A DNA stretch of 64,000 nucleotides. Source: Nitrospira sp. GTDB taxonomy: Bacteria > Nitrospirota > Nitrospiria > Nitrospirales > Nitrospiraceae. A program made the translations under genes and the position numbers. Positions within the stretch are counted from its first letter, which is position 1, and each line of letters starts with the position of its first letter. The notes under the pieces were generated by a model. That model was not told the DNA's origin. It ran no database searches and saw only the letters and a program-made list of their open reading frames with translations. Location: contig CP054184.1 of assembly GCA_015709715.1 (NCBI GenBank), positions 3,395,001-3,459,000 of the forward strand, read 5' to 3'. Shown here piece after piece: positions 25,106-35,300 of the stretch.

Positions 25106-27289
25106 ATGCCGCACGAAACGGTTACAGAGCTTGGTCAACTCATCGAGCGGGTGAAGAGCTACAACATCGAAGCGGATCTCGATCTCGTTCGGCGCGCGTA
25201 TGATTTCTCTGCCAAGGCCCATGAAGGGCAGACGCGCCGATCCGGCGAGCCCTACCTGCGTCACCCGCTTGCCGTGGCCGGGTTGCTGACCCATCTCAAG
25301 ACCGACGTGACCGCCATCGTGGCGGGATTACTGCACGATACCCTCGAAGATACCTTGGCGACCCCCCATGAATTGGAGCAACGGTTCGGGAAGGACGTCG
25401 TGCACCTGGTCGACGGGGTGACGAAGATCGGCAAGATCACCTTCCGCAATTATGAGGAAAAACAGGCCGAGAATTTCCGCAAGATGGTGTTGTCGATGGC
25501 GGACGACATCCGTGTCGTGCTCATCAAACTCGCCGATCGGCTGCACAATATGCGCACGCTGGAGTACCTCAGCGAACGTAAACGGCAAGAGATTGCACAA
25601 GAGACGCTGGAGATCTATGCGCCGTTAGCGAATCGTCTTGGCATCGGCTGGATCAAGAACGAACTCGAAGATCTCTGTCTCAAGCATCTCAAGCCGGATG
25701 TATACGAATCCTTGCGGGTCTGTGTGGCGAAGCGGGATGAGGACCGACAACAATACATTCTTGAAGTCATTGATCTCGTCAAGAACGCCATTGCGGAGGC
25801 GGGATTGCAGGGAGAGGTCTCAGGACGACCGAAGCATCTCTATGGTATCTACCAAAAGATGGAGAAACAGTCGATTTCCTTTGAAGAGGTCTACGACCTG
25901 GCGGCCCTGCGCATTATCACCGATACCAAAATGAACTGCTATGCCCTGCTGGGGGTGATCCATTCCTTGTGGCGGCCGCTGCCCGGCCGCTTCAAGGATT
26001 ACATCGCCATTCCGAAATCCAACATGTACCAGTCGCTGCATACGACGGTGGTCGGCCCCAAGGGTGAGCACGTGGAATTTCAGATTCGCACGGAAGAGAT
26101 GCACCGCGTGTCGGAGCAGGGGATTGCCGCGCATTGGAAATACAAGGAGCAGGGCCGCATCGATGAGAAAGACGGCAAGGTTTTCAGTTGGCTCCGACAA
26201 TTCGTCGAATGGCATCAAGACTTGCCCGACAACCGGCAGTTCATGGATTCCGTCAAACTGGATCTGTTCCACGATGTGGTGTATGTCTTCACCCCGCAGG
26301 GGATGGTCAAGGAACTCCCCAAGGGCTCCACACCCGTCGACTTTGCCTATTCGATTCATACGGAAATTGGGGATCACTGTGTCGGCGCCAAGGTCAACGG
26401 CAAGATTGTGCCGCTCAAGCACACGTTGGAGAGCGGCGACATGGTGGAGATTCTGACTGCTGCCAACCAGACGCCGCATCGCGATTGGTTGAAGTTCGTG
26501 CGCACCTCCCGGGCCAAAACGAAAATCAAACACTGGATCAAGGCGGAGGAACAATCTCGGAGCATCGAGATTGGCAAGCGCCTGTTGGAGGCCGAATTCC
26601 GACGGCACGGGTTGGCGCCGGCCCAGACGCTGCGCTCGGAACAGCTGTTGGCTGTGGCGAAACAGGTCGGCTACGAAACGGCAGATGAGTTGGCTGCGGC
26701 CGTGGGTTTCGGCCACATCTCAACGTCTCAGATCCTCAGCAAGCTCGCACCTCCTCCTATCGACGAGGGCCAGGTCGCGATTCCCGAGGTGCCTGCTGCT
26801 CCCAAAGTCTCCACTGGACGCGTGGACGAAAAGGCTGTGCTCGTCAAAGGGGCTCGGGACCTGCTGATGCAATTGTCTCGTTGCTGCAACCCGGTGCCGG
26901 GTGACCGTATTCTGGGCTATATCACGCGGGGGCGCGGCTTGACGATCCACACTGTGGACTGTCCCAATCTCGAAGCCCTGGATTACGACAAGAATCGGTT
27001 GGTCGAAGTGGAGTGGGATCAATCTACGCCCAGCACCCATGCCGTGAAGATCTCGGTGATCGCCGTCGATAAAACCGGGGTGCTGGCCCATGTCTCTACG
27101 GCGATTTCGGAGTGTCAGGCCAACATCAGCCGCGCGGAAATTACGACGCGCGAGGATCGCAAGGCCATGTTGGATTTCGTCGTGGAGGTAGCGGATACCA
27201 CCCACCTGGCCCGGGTCTTAAAAACGATCGAGCGGGTGGACGGCGTGATCACGGCTCGGCGGGTGAGGTCGTGGCAGGAGCGATCCTGA
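25106..27289 (+). CDS. Bifunctional (p)ppGpp synthetase/hydrolase (RelA/SpoT homologue)
   Basis: 727 residues. The N-terminal HD hydrolase domain has YLRHPLAV, GLLHDTLEDT and RLHNMRTL. The synthetase domain contains RFKDYIAIPKSNMYQSLHTTV; the RFKD (RxKD) motif is typical of bifunctional enzymes rather than synthetase-only RelA. TGS (about 390-450, VYVFTPQGMVKELPKGSTPVDFAYSIHTEIGDHCVGAKVNG), a conserved-cysteine region (SRCCNPVPGDRI) and a C-terminal ACT domain follow. It makes and degrades the stringent-response alarmone. The gene is tightly linked to recJ. Confidence 0.94.
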   Translation: MPHETVTELGQLIERVKSYNIEADLDLVRRAYDFSAKAHEGQTRRSGEPYLRHPLAVAGLLTHLKTDVTAIVAGLLHDTLEDTLATPHELEQRFGKDVVHLVDGVTKIGKITFRNYEEKQAENFRKMVLSMADDIRVVLIKLADRLHNMRTLEYLSERKRQEIAQETLEIYAPLANRLGIGWIKNELEDLCLKHLKPDVYESLRVCVAKRDEDRQQYILEVIDLVKNAIAEAGLQGEVSGRPKHLYGIYQKMEKQSISFEEVYDLAALRIITDTKMNCYALLGVIHSLWRPLPGRFKDYIAIPKSNMYQSLHTTVVGPKGEHVEFQIRTEEMHRVSEQGIAAHWKYKEQGRIDEKDGKVFSWLRQFVEWHQDLPDNRQFMDSVKLDLFHDVVYVFTPQGMVKELPKGSTPVDFAYSIHTEIGDHCVGAKVNGKIVPLKHTLESGDMVEILTAANQTPHRDWLKFVRTSRAKTKIKHWIKAEEQSRSIEIGKRLLEAEFRRHGLAPAQTLRSEQLLAVAKQVGYETADELAAAVGFGHISTSQILSKLAPPPIDEGQVAIPEVPAAPKVSTGRVDEKAVLVKGARDLLMQLSRCCNPVPGDRILGYITRGRGLTIHTVDCPNLEALDYDKNRLVEVEWDQSTPSTHAVKISVIAVDKTGVLAHVSTAISECQANISRAEITTREDRKAMLDFVVEVADTTHLARVLKTIERVDGVITARRVRSWQERS

Positions 27290-27338
27290 TTAAAAGGTTG
27301 AATGCATTCGGCATGCAACCGCGGCAGGTGACAACGAC

Positions 27339-28850
27339 ATGAGTGTCTGGATGGCGGTCGCAGGGCTTGTCGCGGTGGCCATCATCTTGGCCGGCCTGTC
27401 GGCGCTGATACTTCGCCGCGGTCGCCCCCTTCCTTCCCTTCCCTTTTATGCCGGCGGCATCGCGGCGCTGCTCCTGCTCATGGTCGCAACGGTGACGCAG
27501 AGCGAAGCGGTTGAATCATTCCCTCCTCTCTTCCGATCCGCCCTGGAGGTGCTTGCCTGGTTGGGAGCCTCTTTCTTCATTTTTACGGTTCTCGATGCCG
27601 TCATCATCGGCGAGTGGCTCATTGAGCGGGGGAAGCGGTACATCCCGGATGTTGTTCGACATTTGTTGATCGGCGCCGAAGTAGTCGCCGCAGGGGTGTT
27701 GATCCTCTGGTTAGTCATGGGGGTCAATCTAGTGGCCTTGGTGGCCCTCCCCACTGTGGCGGCGGCTATGGTTGGAGTGGCGCTCAAGGATACGTTGACG
27801 CGATTTTTCTCCGGTATCGAATTGGGGAAGATCGTGAAGGTGGGGGATTGGATCGCGGTCGCCGATCGAGAAGGAATCGTCACGCATATCGGCATGGAGC
27901 ACGTGACGTTGCTCACCCGTACGCAGGACGTTGTCTGCTTACCCAACGATTTGGTGATTCAGAACGGTGTCACTAATTTCTCCAGGCCTTCTCAGTTGCA
28001 TCTCCGCTCTGTCTATGTCGAGGCCGCGTATCGAGCAACTCCTGAACTGGTCTGTGCCGTACTGGAAGAGGCAGCTTCGTCTGTGCCGGGAGTGGCGACC
28101 GAGCCCAGGCCCATTGCCATGGTCACGGCCTTTAACGAATCAGGGATTCAGTATCGCATCAAGTTTCCCATCCTTGATTACGGCCAATACCCGGTCATCG
28201 AGAGTCGGGTGCGGACGTACATCTGGCATGTGTTTTCGCGAAGAGGAATCGAGATTCCGTTCCCACAGCGCGTCGTGCATCAGATGGTTGCGCCGGAATC
28301 GGAGCCCCCCGAGGAGTCTCTCGAGCGTATCGTGCAACAACTGACCGGAGTCGACTTCCTTGCCATGCTGGACCCGAAGCAGTTATCCCTCCTGGCCCAG
28401 GGATCTCGGAAGGAAACGTACCTTCCCGGAGAGCGAGTCGTCCGCCAGGGTGAGGCGGGCGATGTGCTTTATGTCGTGGTGGCAGGACAAGCGGATGTAC
28501 GTGTAGAGACGGAACGGTTGAGCAAAACGGTTGCGACCATCGGTGCTGGACAGTTTTTCGGCGAAATGTCTTTGCTCACCGGGGAACCGAGGTCCGCGAC
28601 GGTGGCGGCGACCACTGGACTCGAGGTAATTGCGGTGGGAAAGGCGGCGTTGATGCGAGTGGTTGAAGCAGACCACCGTTTGCTCGACCGCATCGGAGAA
28701 ATCGTCGCTCGCCGCCAAGCCGTGACGATGTCCGCGAAGGCTCAGCTTTCGCAGGAGGCGGCCTCATTGTCGGCCGCTACGCACACACGTTCGTTGATTG
28801 AACGGATTCAAACGTTCTTCTGGGGAAAGAAGCGGGCGCCGCTACCGTAG
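27339..28850 (+). CDS. MscS-family mechanosensitive channel with C-terminal cyclic-nucleotide-binding domain
   Basis: 503 residues. Four or five N-terminal membrane helices lead into the MscS pore region (LVALVALPTVAAAMVGVALKDTLTRFFSGIEL) and beta domain (VGDWIAV...GIVTHIGMEHVTLLTRTQDVVCLPNDLVIQNGVTNFSRP). A C-terminal domain (about 345-470) carries FFGEMSLLTGEPRSATV, the phosphate-binding cassette of cNMP-binding domains, including the Arg that contacts the cyclic phosphate. Fusions of this type exist as cyclic-nucleotide-gated MscS channels. Which nucleotide binds is unknown. The 3' end converges on the DUF192 gene. Confidence 0.88.
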   Translation: MSVWMAVAGLVAVAIILAGLSALILRRGRPLPSLPFYAGGIAALLLLMVATVTQSEAVESFPPLFRSALEVLAWLGASFFIFTVLDAVIIGEWLIERGKRYIPDVVRHLLIGAEVVAAGVLILWLVMGVNLVALVALPTVAAAMVGVALKDTLTRFFSGIELGKIVKVGDWIAVADREGIVTHIGMEHVTLLTRTQDVVCLPNDLVIQNGVTNFSRPSQLHLRSVYVEAAYRATPELVCAVLEEAASSVPGVATEPRPIAMVTAFNESGIQYRIKFPILDYGQYPVIESRVRTYIWHVFSRRGIEIPFPQRVVHQMVAPESEPPEESLERIVQQLTGVDFLAMLDPKQLSLLAQGSRKETYLPGERVVRQGEAGDVLYVVVAGQADVRVETERLSKTVATIGAGQFFGEMSLLTGEPRSATVAATTGLEVIAVGKAALMRVVEADHRLLDRIGEIVARRQAVTMSAKAQLSQEAASLSAATHTRSLIERIQTFFWGKKRAPLP

Positions 28851-28861
28851 GGCCCGTCTTG

Positions 28862-29356
28862 TTACGGCTGCTTGAAGCTGAGTCGCATGCCGCGCTCAAG
28901 CTGAAGGGCCTTCGCACGTCCCCCGCCGAGTTCCAGGACATATAACGCCCCCTCGTCGGAATGGTATTGCGGGCAGCCGTCGTCCTGCCGCGTGCAGATG
29001 GGGACGTTCCGCTCGATGTGAATGATGGTTTTCTTGGCATCCATCCAGATGATATCGAGGGGAATTTTGGTGTTCTTCATCCAGAATGTCCAAGGTTGGG
29101 CGTCCCCAAAGATAAAGAGCATGCCTCGGTCATCTGCAAGCTGCTCACGGAACATGAGCCCCTGGGCTCGTTTCAGCGCCGTATCGGCGAGTTCGGCCTG
29201 AATGACTGCGCCGTTCGGGGTCTTGACCGCAATAAGGGTTTCAGGAGAATGGTCGGCACCGATGAGGGGAGCGCTCATGGCCAATAAACCGACGAAGCCA
29301 GTGACCAGTGCGCGGATGGTCAGGGAGGACCAGGATGGTTGGAACATGGGGCGCAT
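28862..29356 (-). CDS. Exported DUF192 protein
   Basis: About 164 residues. An N-terminal hydrophobic segment (LTIRALVTGFVGLLAMSAPLIGAD) is consistent with export. The DUF192 signature follows: ELADTALKRAQGLMFREQLADDRGMLFIF, PWTFWMKNTKIPLDIIWMD and YVLELGGGRAKALQLERG. The function of DUF192 is not established. Several starts are possible; 29356 (MRPMFQPSW) is used here, though the frame is open to 29398. Confidence 0.82.
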   Translation of the reverse strand: MRPMFQPSWSSLTIRALVTGFVGLLAMSAPLIGADHSPETLIAVKTPNGAVIQAELADTALKRAQGLMFREQLADDRGMLFIFGDAQPWTFWMKNTKIPLDIIWMDAKKTIIHIERNVPICTRQDDGCPQYHSDEGALYVLELGGGRAKALQLERGMRLSFKQP

Positions 29357-29481
29357 CCTATCGGGCTGGACATGCACCGTCAAGCGGCGTGGAGACAAGC
29401 ATTGGCCATGCAGATGTTCTTGAAATTTCTGCGGCCCCTATGCCATCCTCACGAGGCATCGGTACTGGAGGGAGGAAACTC

Positions 29482-29667
29482 ATGAAAGAAAAGCGTCGAG
29501 TCCTGTATATGAAGGGCGTCTTTGTCTGCCCCAAATGCCGTCAATCCTATGTGCAGGAAAAATGGATCGAGGAGTTCCGGATTCGTTGTCATAAGTGCGA
29601 CTATCGAGGAACCCTAACCCAAGTGTCGGTCGAAGAGCACTTGGATGAGGAAACGATTCGTCGGTAA
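29482..29667 (+). CDS. Small zinc-ribbon protein
   Basis: 61 residues, starting MKEKRRVLYMKG after a good GGGAGGAAA site; longer starts have no such signal. CPKC and CHKC, 19 residues apart, form a four-cysteine zinc ribbon, followed by an acidic tail. Such small ribbons often act as adaptor or nucleic-acid-binding modules. No specific function can be assigned. Confidence 0.72.
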   Translation: MKEKRRVLYMKGVFVCPKCRQSYVQEKWIEEFRIRCHKCDYRGTLTQVSVEEHLDEETIRR

Positions 29668-29794
29668 CAGTTTTCTAGATCGCCGGGGTTCCGACGGTTC
29701 CCTCCGCGGTGCCTACATACGTTGATCCATACGGTCTTGCCTGGGGTGCGATCCTCCCCTCCCATATCTCCCTTCTCCTGTTGTCACGGAGGCT

Positions 29795-30424
29795 ATGATG
29801 ATCAGGTTATGGCTGATGCTTGTATTGTTGGTGGGAGGCCTCTTACTTCCTGCTACTTCGGGGCAGGCGAGAGACGACCAACAGGTGATTCAGGTTTTGG
29901 TGGCCTATCACTCACTCACTGGGCATACCGAGCGTATGGCGAAAGCGGTGGCTGAAGGAGTGGTCATGGTGCCCAATACTCGGGCGACCGTGAAACATGT
30001 GCGACAGGTGACCGCGGAAGAATTGTTTTCCGCGGACGCGATTGTGTTGGGATCGCCGGTTTACTGGTCAAATATGGCCGGTGAGGTCAAGGCCTTTATC
30101 GATGACTGGCAATTTAAGTTTGGTGTGTTTCCAGAGTTCAAACTCAAGAACAAAGTGGGCGCTGCTTTTGTCACTGGTGGCCAAATCTCGAGCGGAAAAG
30201 AGTTGACCCTGCTGTCGATGCTGGCAGCGATGCTGGGGAATTATATGATCGTGGTGAGCGGGGGAGGGGCTTTCGGTGCATCTGCCACGACCGAAGGGGA
30301 AAGCCCTGGTCTTGATGAAAATGAACTCGCCGGAGGGCGCAGTTTGGGGCAGCGAGTCGCCGAAGTGACACTGGCCGTCGCCCATGGATTCGGGCAAGGT
30401 CAGACGCGATCCGTTGTTCGCTAA
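29795..30424 (+). CDS. Flavodoxin/WrbA-like protein with an N-terminal export signal
   Basis: 209 residues. The flavodoxin signature VLVAYHSLTGHTERMAKAVAEG binds the FMN phosphate, and further fold features are ADAIVLGSPVYWSNMAGEVKAFID and GAAFVTGGQISSGKE, as in NAD(P)H:quinone oxidoreductases. Unusually, the protein begins with a signal-peptide-like stretch (MMIRLWLMLVLLVGGLLLPATSGQA), while family members are normally cytoplasmic. CGGAGG lies upstream of the ATG. It could be periplasmic or membrane-anchored, which raises the question of how FMN is supplied. Confidence 0.82.
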   Translation: MMIRLWLMLVLLVGGLLLPATSGQARDDQQVIQVLVAYHSLTGHTERMAKAVAEGVVMVPNTRATVKHVRQVTAEELFSADAIVLGSPVYWSNMAGEVKAFIDDWQFKFGVFPEFKLKNKVGAAFVTGGQISSGKELTLLSMLAAMLGNYMIVVSGGGAFGASATTEGESPGLDENELAGGRSLGQRVAEVTLAVAHGFGQGQTRSVVR

Positions 30425-30475
30425 CGGAGGGGAGGCTGTGGTCCGAGGTGATGTGGTCGATGAGAAAGGAGTGAG

Positions 30476-30682
30476 CTAAGAGGAAATCGGATCTGGACAG
30501 ACACTATCGAGTTGGCTCTTAGCCAAAGTCACCAGTTCATGAATATTTCGCGCACAACGTCCGCAGCACCCATTCTCGCGTAGGCCGAACTCCGCAATTA
30601 ACTGCCGCCTCGTCAGGAACCCCTGACGCCCAGCCGCTCGCACATCCGATTCCGTCAAGCCTTTACACAAGCAGACATACAT
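30476..30682 (-). CDS. bfd: Bacterioferritin-associated ferredoxin-like [2Fe-2S] protein
   Basis: 68 residues. YVCLCKGLTESDVRAA and CCGRCARNI supply the four cysteines (CxC and CxxC) of the BFD-type [2Fe-2S] fold. Bfd releases iron from bacterioferritin by reducing its mineral core; related BFD domains also occur as small assembly factors. AGGAGAT precedes the ATG. No bacterioferritin gene is adjacent, so the partner is uncertain. Confidence 0.85.
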   Translation of the reverse strand: MYVCLCKGLTESDVRAAGRQGFLTRRQLIAEFGLRENGCCGRCARNIHELVTLAKSQLDSVCPDPISS

Positions 30683-30850
30683 GTTTGGTATCTCCTGCTG
30701 ACTTAGCTGGACTAGCCGGGACCAACCGATTTTTGTCGATACTGATAAGCGTTCTCAACTCGAATCTAGAATACCTTGCTCCTTCGATTCTGTCAAGGCT
30801 TCGCAGGGGACGTATTTGCAGGGGACTGTTTCAAGATAGTGGAGAAAAGA

Positions 30851-30884
30851 CAGAGGCAGGAGGTTCTTTCGAGCCTCCTGCCTC
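30851..30884 (-). terminator. Distal terminator of the nxrAB1 operon
   Basis: A 12-base stem, AGAGGCAGGAGG (30851-30862) with CCTCCTGCCTCT (30873-30884). On the minus strand it is followed by GTCTTTTCTCC, a T-rich tail, so it terminates transcripts leaving nxrB1. Confidence 0.75.
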
Positions 30885-30902
30885 TTTGTGCTGTCATCCT
30901 AC

Positions 30903-30931
30903 TGAGGAGAGAGGGGATTCCTCTCTCCTCA
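30903..30931 (-). terminator. Proximal hairpin after nxrB1
   Basis: A perfect 12-base stem, TGAGGAGAGAGG (30903-30914) with CCTCTCTCCTCA (30920-30931), 10 bases after the nxrB1 stop codon. It lacks a T-run. Together with the next hairpin it forms a tandem 3' end, and it may protect the mRNA. Confidence 0.65.
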
Positions 30932-30940
30932 GCGTGCGTC

Positions 30941-32230
30941 TTACAGCCAGTTGACGCGCTCGGCCGGCCGAATGTAGATCGGCTCTTCGACCTGGATGCG
31001 GGCCACTTCCTTGCCCGACTTGTTGAAGCCCAGCACGGTATCGTTGTACATATCGAACCGCTTCCCGTGGATCTGGGTTTCGAACACCTTCGGGCCCGGA
31101 ATGACATCGTACCGGAACACGATCTGCTGGCTGGCGCGCCACAGCTGGAGCACCGCCAACAGTTCCCGGCTCGGCACCAGGTACTTCTCGATCGCGTTGT
31201 CCACCCCCGGCCCGAACATCTGCCGGTTGTAGCCCCGCGGCGCATGCCGCGGCGGAATGTAGTACCCGTTGGGCTCCGTGCCCCACTGCGGGTACAAGGG
31301 CAACGCCACCTGCTCCACGCGGATCGCGTAGTACAGCGGGTGCCATCGGTCTTCCGCCCACAGCCCGTCTTCGCCGATCCGCACCAGGCTCTGCATGCGG
31401 ATCTTCCCCACGCAGGCCGCCATACAGCGCGTTTCCATCGGCTCCCCGCCCGTCAAGGGATCTTTCCCCTCGATCCGCGGATAACAGGCAATACACTTCT
31501 CCGACACCCGGGTCGTGCCCCGGTACATCGGCTTCTTAAACGGGCACTGCTCCACGCACTTCTTGTACCCGCGGCACCGGTTCTGGTCGATCAACACGAT
31601 GCCGTCTTCCGGCCGCTTGTAGATCGCCTTCCGCGGACAGGCCGCCAAGCACCCCGGATACGTGCAGTGGTTGCAGATCCGTTGCAAGTAGAAGAAGTAC
31701 GTCTCATGCTCCGGCAAGGAACTGCCCGTCATCCGCCACGGTTCGTCGCGGCTGAAGCCGGACTTGTCGACGTTCTCGACCAACGCCCGCATCGAGGTCG
31801 CCGTGTCCTCGTAGATGTTCACGAACCGCCATTCCTGGTCCGTCGGGATGTAGCCGATCGCCGCCTGGCCCACCTTGGCCCCCGCGTCGAAAATCGTCAT
31901 CCCTTCGAACACCCCGTACGGCGCATGGTGCTTGCGGCCCACCCGCACGTTCCACACCTGCCCCCCCGGGTTCACCTGCTCGATCAGCTGCGTGATCTTC
32001 ACGTCGTAGAACTGCGGATAGCCGCCGTACGGCTTCGTCTCCACGTTGTTCCACCACATGTACTCCTGCCCCTTCGAGAAGAGCCAGGTCGACTTGTCCG
32101 CCATCGAACAGGTCTGACACGCCAAACACCGATTGATGTTGAACACAAAGGCAAACTGCCACTTCGGATGCCGCTCCTCATACGGATACAGCATCTTCCG
32201 TCCCAGCTGCCAGTTATAGACTTCCGGCAT
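30941..32230 (-). CDS. nxrB: Nitrite oxidoreductase beta subunit NxrB, copy 1
   Basis: A 429-residue Fe-S subunit that passes electrons from the molybdenum site of NxrA. Cys groups are C35/C38/C41, C186/C189/C194/C198, C219/C225/C229, C246/C249 and C269/C273, enough for four clusters as in the DMSO-reductase-family beta subunits. There is no signal peptide, which fits co-export with NxrA. AAGGAGG precedes the ATG. The protein is identical to copy 2 at 61776-63065, and the DNA was identical in every segment compared. It lies 110 bases after nxrA1, against 20 bases in the other operon. Two strong hairpins follow. Confidence 0.96.
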   Translation of the reverse strand: MPEVYNWQLGRKMLYPYEERHPKWQFAFVFNINRCLACQTCSMADKSTWLFSKGQEYMWWNNVETKPYGGYPQFYDVKITQLIEQVNPGGQVWNVRVGRKHHAPYGVFEGMTIFDAGAKVGQAAIGYIPTDQEWRFVNIYEDTATSMRALVENVDKSGFSRDEPWRMTGSSLPEHETYFFYLQRICNHCTYPGCLAACPRKAIYKRPEDGIVLIDQNRCRGYKKCVEQCPFKKPMYRGTTRVSEKCIACYPRIEGKDPLTGGEPMETRCMAACVGKIRMQSLVRIGEDGLWAEDRWHPLYYAIRVEQVALPLYPQWGTEPNGYYIPPRHAPRGYNRQMFGPGVDNAIEKYLVPSRELLAVLQLWRASQQIVFRYDVIPGPKVFETQIHGKRFDMYNDTVLGFNKSGKEVARIQVEEPIYIRPAERVNWL

Positions 32231-32302
32231 TGTGAATCCTCCTTCTGTACATGATCAAATGGTTAAGTCGTTGCCTTCGAGTCAAGTCCCGAGAACGTGC
32301 GT

Positions 32303-32326
32303 GCCGAGAGGCGACCCCTCGTCGGC
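32303..32326 (-). promoter_or_regulatory. Hairpin in the nxrA1-nxrB1 spacer
   Basis: GCCGAGAGG (32303-32311) can pair with CCTCGTCGGC (32317-32326), with one unpaired base. It lies in the 110-base spacer that is missing from the second operon. It could tune the A:B expression ratio by partial termination or RNA processing. Confidence 0.4.
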
Positions 32327-32340
32327 AAGTCGCGTCCGTT

Positions 32341-35300
32341 CTAGACCTTGATCTTGATGTGCTCACCCTTGAGCCACTTGATCATGAACTCGTTTTCCTG
32401 CCCTGGGGTGAAGCCGGTGCGCACCGGTTCCCATGGTCCACGGGCGCCGATACCGCCGTCTTCCGCCTTGGTGATGCGGATCAAGCATTCCTTCGGCACC
32501 GTGTTAATACCGTGGTGATCGATGGCATAGCCCCACTTGAACTTCCAGGCAATCGTGTGTTTGCCCGGAAGTGAGTCGGTTTGGTGCATCGGCATCAACC
32601 AGTTCCGGGTAAAGGACTGTTGGGCCCCGTACCGGAAGTTGGACTGATAGCCGGTGTCCACCGCGATGGCGCGCCCGTCCGGCCGCGTCTCGTGGCCCTT
32701 CACCGATTTCGCCGTCGAGACGTACGGTGCGTGCTTAGCCATCGTGACATGGTAAGGATAGGCAGGGTTGTACTTCGCCCGGATCATCAAGCGGGCGACC
32801 TTGTAGAACGGATCCGACGGTTTCCAGCCGCGATAGGGCCGGTCCACCGGGTTGCCGTCGACAAAGACGTAGTCGCCGTCGTTGATGCCGCGGTCTTTCG
32901 CCGCCTGCGGGTTGATGTGCAACTGATGCTCGCCGACACCCGGCGTCCGCTTGTCCATGCGGTAGGGATCGCCGAAGTTCGACTCGTAAATCTGCACCCA
33001 GTCGTTCACCGACCATTGGCTGTGCACCCGGTGCCGGGTCTTGGGCGTGACGCAGTAGAACTGGTAGCCCTTCTCCCACAACGGGTTCGGATGCCGCTTG
33101 ATCTCCGCCCACGGCAACTTGATGTTGCGCACATGCTTGTCATCATGGTGCTGTGCCGTGATAGGAATACCGTAGTCATCCGGCCGAATGAACGGGTTGT
33201 TCGAGAAAATTGCGTTCGGCAGGTACGGCGTACACTCCGGGCCTTCCCGGTGCACGATGAAGTTTTCCCCGTACTCGATCGCTTCCGGCTCGGTCCGGTA
33301 GGTCTCGATTCGGCCTGTCCGCGTCCACTGGGGTTTGGACTCGTTAGTCTCTTCCCAGAGCGGATGCCGCGGATAGGTACGACCCATGACCATCCAGCCC
33401 TTTTCCGACTTCAACATGACGTCTGCGCTGTAGCCATAGCAGGTCGCGCTGGCGTCCAGCATGCGCTGCGGATACACGTCGACACGGTTCATGTATACGA
33501 AGTGGAAGACGCCGCGGAAGCGCGCATCGCCGGTCATCTCGGCCAACTTGGCCGCGACGCCTGCGAAGGTGTCCGCATCGTTCCGGGTGTCGTACAGCGG
33601 ACGGATGCCGCCCTTCCAGATCTGCAACCACGGATTCGACACCGTGGCGGTCATTTCCGGATAGGTGAATTCCATCCACGAGTTACATGCAAACGCCACG
33701 TCGGCATGGTTGACGTCGGACGTCATCTCGATGTCTTGCGTGACGATCATCTCGATGTTCGGGTCGACGTTCTTCACCATGTCATAGTGGTGTTTGGCAT
33801 TGTTGAGGATGTTCACGTTGGTGACCCAACGCACCTTGCTGGGGCTTGGCATGTGAGTCTTGCCGGTGAACACCTTGCGCCCATACTTCGGCGTGTTGAC
33901 GATCAAGGCCGTATCACCATGGTTCCAGTATCCGACTTCTTCACCATAGTAGTACGACTTGGTCTTGATCTCTTTGCCGTGGGCATTCGGATCCAAGGTC
34001 AGATTGAAGGGATCTTCGCCGGTGTGCACCGCGAGACCCGCGCCTGACCAGGGTACAGCGTTCCAGACACCGGCCTTGTAGTTACCCGACCAGGTGTGGC
34101 ACCCGGTGCCGAACTTGCCGATGTTGCCGGTGATGGTCATGATAAACGCGGCCGCACGACCCATTTCCGTCATGTGGAAGTAGTGACAGACGCCTTCCCC
34201 GTTGTGCATCGAGGCCGGCTTGATCGTGCCCGAATCCCGTGCCCAACGGACGATGAGGTCCTTCGGCGCGCGGGTGATCTGATGCACCGTGTCCAGGTCG
34301 TAATCCTGGAGGTGCACCTGATACATCTGATAGATCGGCATGACGTCGATCTCGCGGCCATTGCTCAGCTTCACGCGGTAGGTTCCGGTCAAAGCGGGAT
34401 CAATGCCGCTCTCCTTGAAGTGGTAGCCGACCTGTTCGCGGTGCAAAGGCACGGCCTTGCCCTTGGCTAGGTCCCACACCATCATGCCGCCGAGCCGTTC
34501 AACCTGCTCGGGCTTCAAGGATTGAATGCGTCCCGAATAGCTCTTCGAGAAATCCGGGAACTTGTAGTCTGCAACCACGTCGCGCGGATCGAGGAACTGA
34601 AGCGTATCGGTCCGAATGAGCAACGGCAGGTCGGTGAACTCCTTGATGTAATCGATATCCTGCAAATTTTCATCGAAGATGATCTTTGCAGCGCCAAGGA
34701 AGTTCGCGCCGTCAGTTTCCGGCCGGAGAGGAATCCAGTAATCGGCGCGGTAGGCCGTTGGATTGTATTCCGGCGTAATGACCACGATGCGGGCGCCGCG
34801 CTCGATCGACTCGAGCTTCCAGTGCGCTTCCGGCATCTTGTTCTCGACGAAGTTCTTGCCCCAGCTGGTGTTCAGCTTGGAGAAGCGCATGTCGGAGAGG
34901 TCGACGTCGCAGTTCTGCGTGCCGTTCCAGAACGGATGGGACGGGTCCTGGTCGCCGTGCCAGGTGTAGTTGGAGTAGTACTTTCCACCCTGGGCCTTGT
35001 CTGGATCGACCTTGCGAATCCAGGTGTCCAGCAATGGCAAACATCCACCGTTGAAGCGGGTGTTCATCATCTTGCCGACGATGCCGAGCACCGGCATGCC
35101 CGCGCGGTGCTTGAAGCAGCGCACGCCCGCGCCCTTCATCATTTCGATCATTTCCGGCGCATACCCCTGCTCGCGCAGGCGGCGGGCTCCGGCTTCACCG
35201 CTGTAGCGGGTCGCGATCACGATGGCTGCTTTCGCAACGTAGGTGAACGCGGTATCCCACGAGACGCGGTTGAGGTCGTCCAGGAAACGGCTGTCAAATT

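Noticed and set aside
30685-30954. Plus-strand frame between bfd and nxrB1
   Set aside because: It runs through the two terminator hairpins of nxrAB1 and has no family resemblance.
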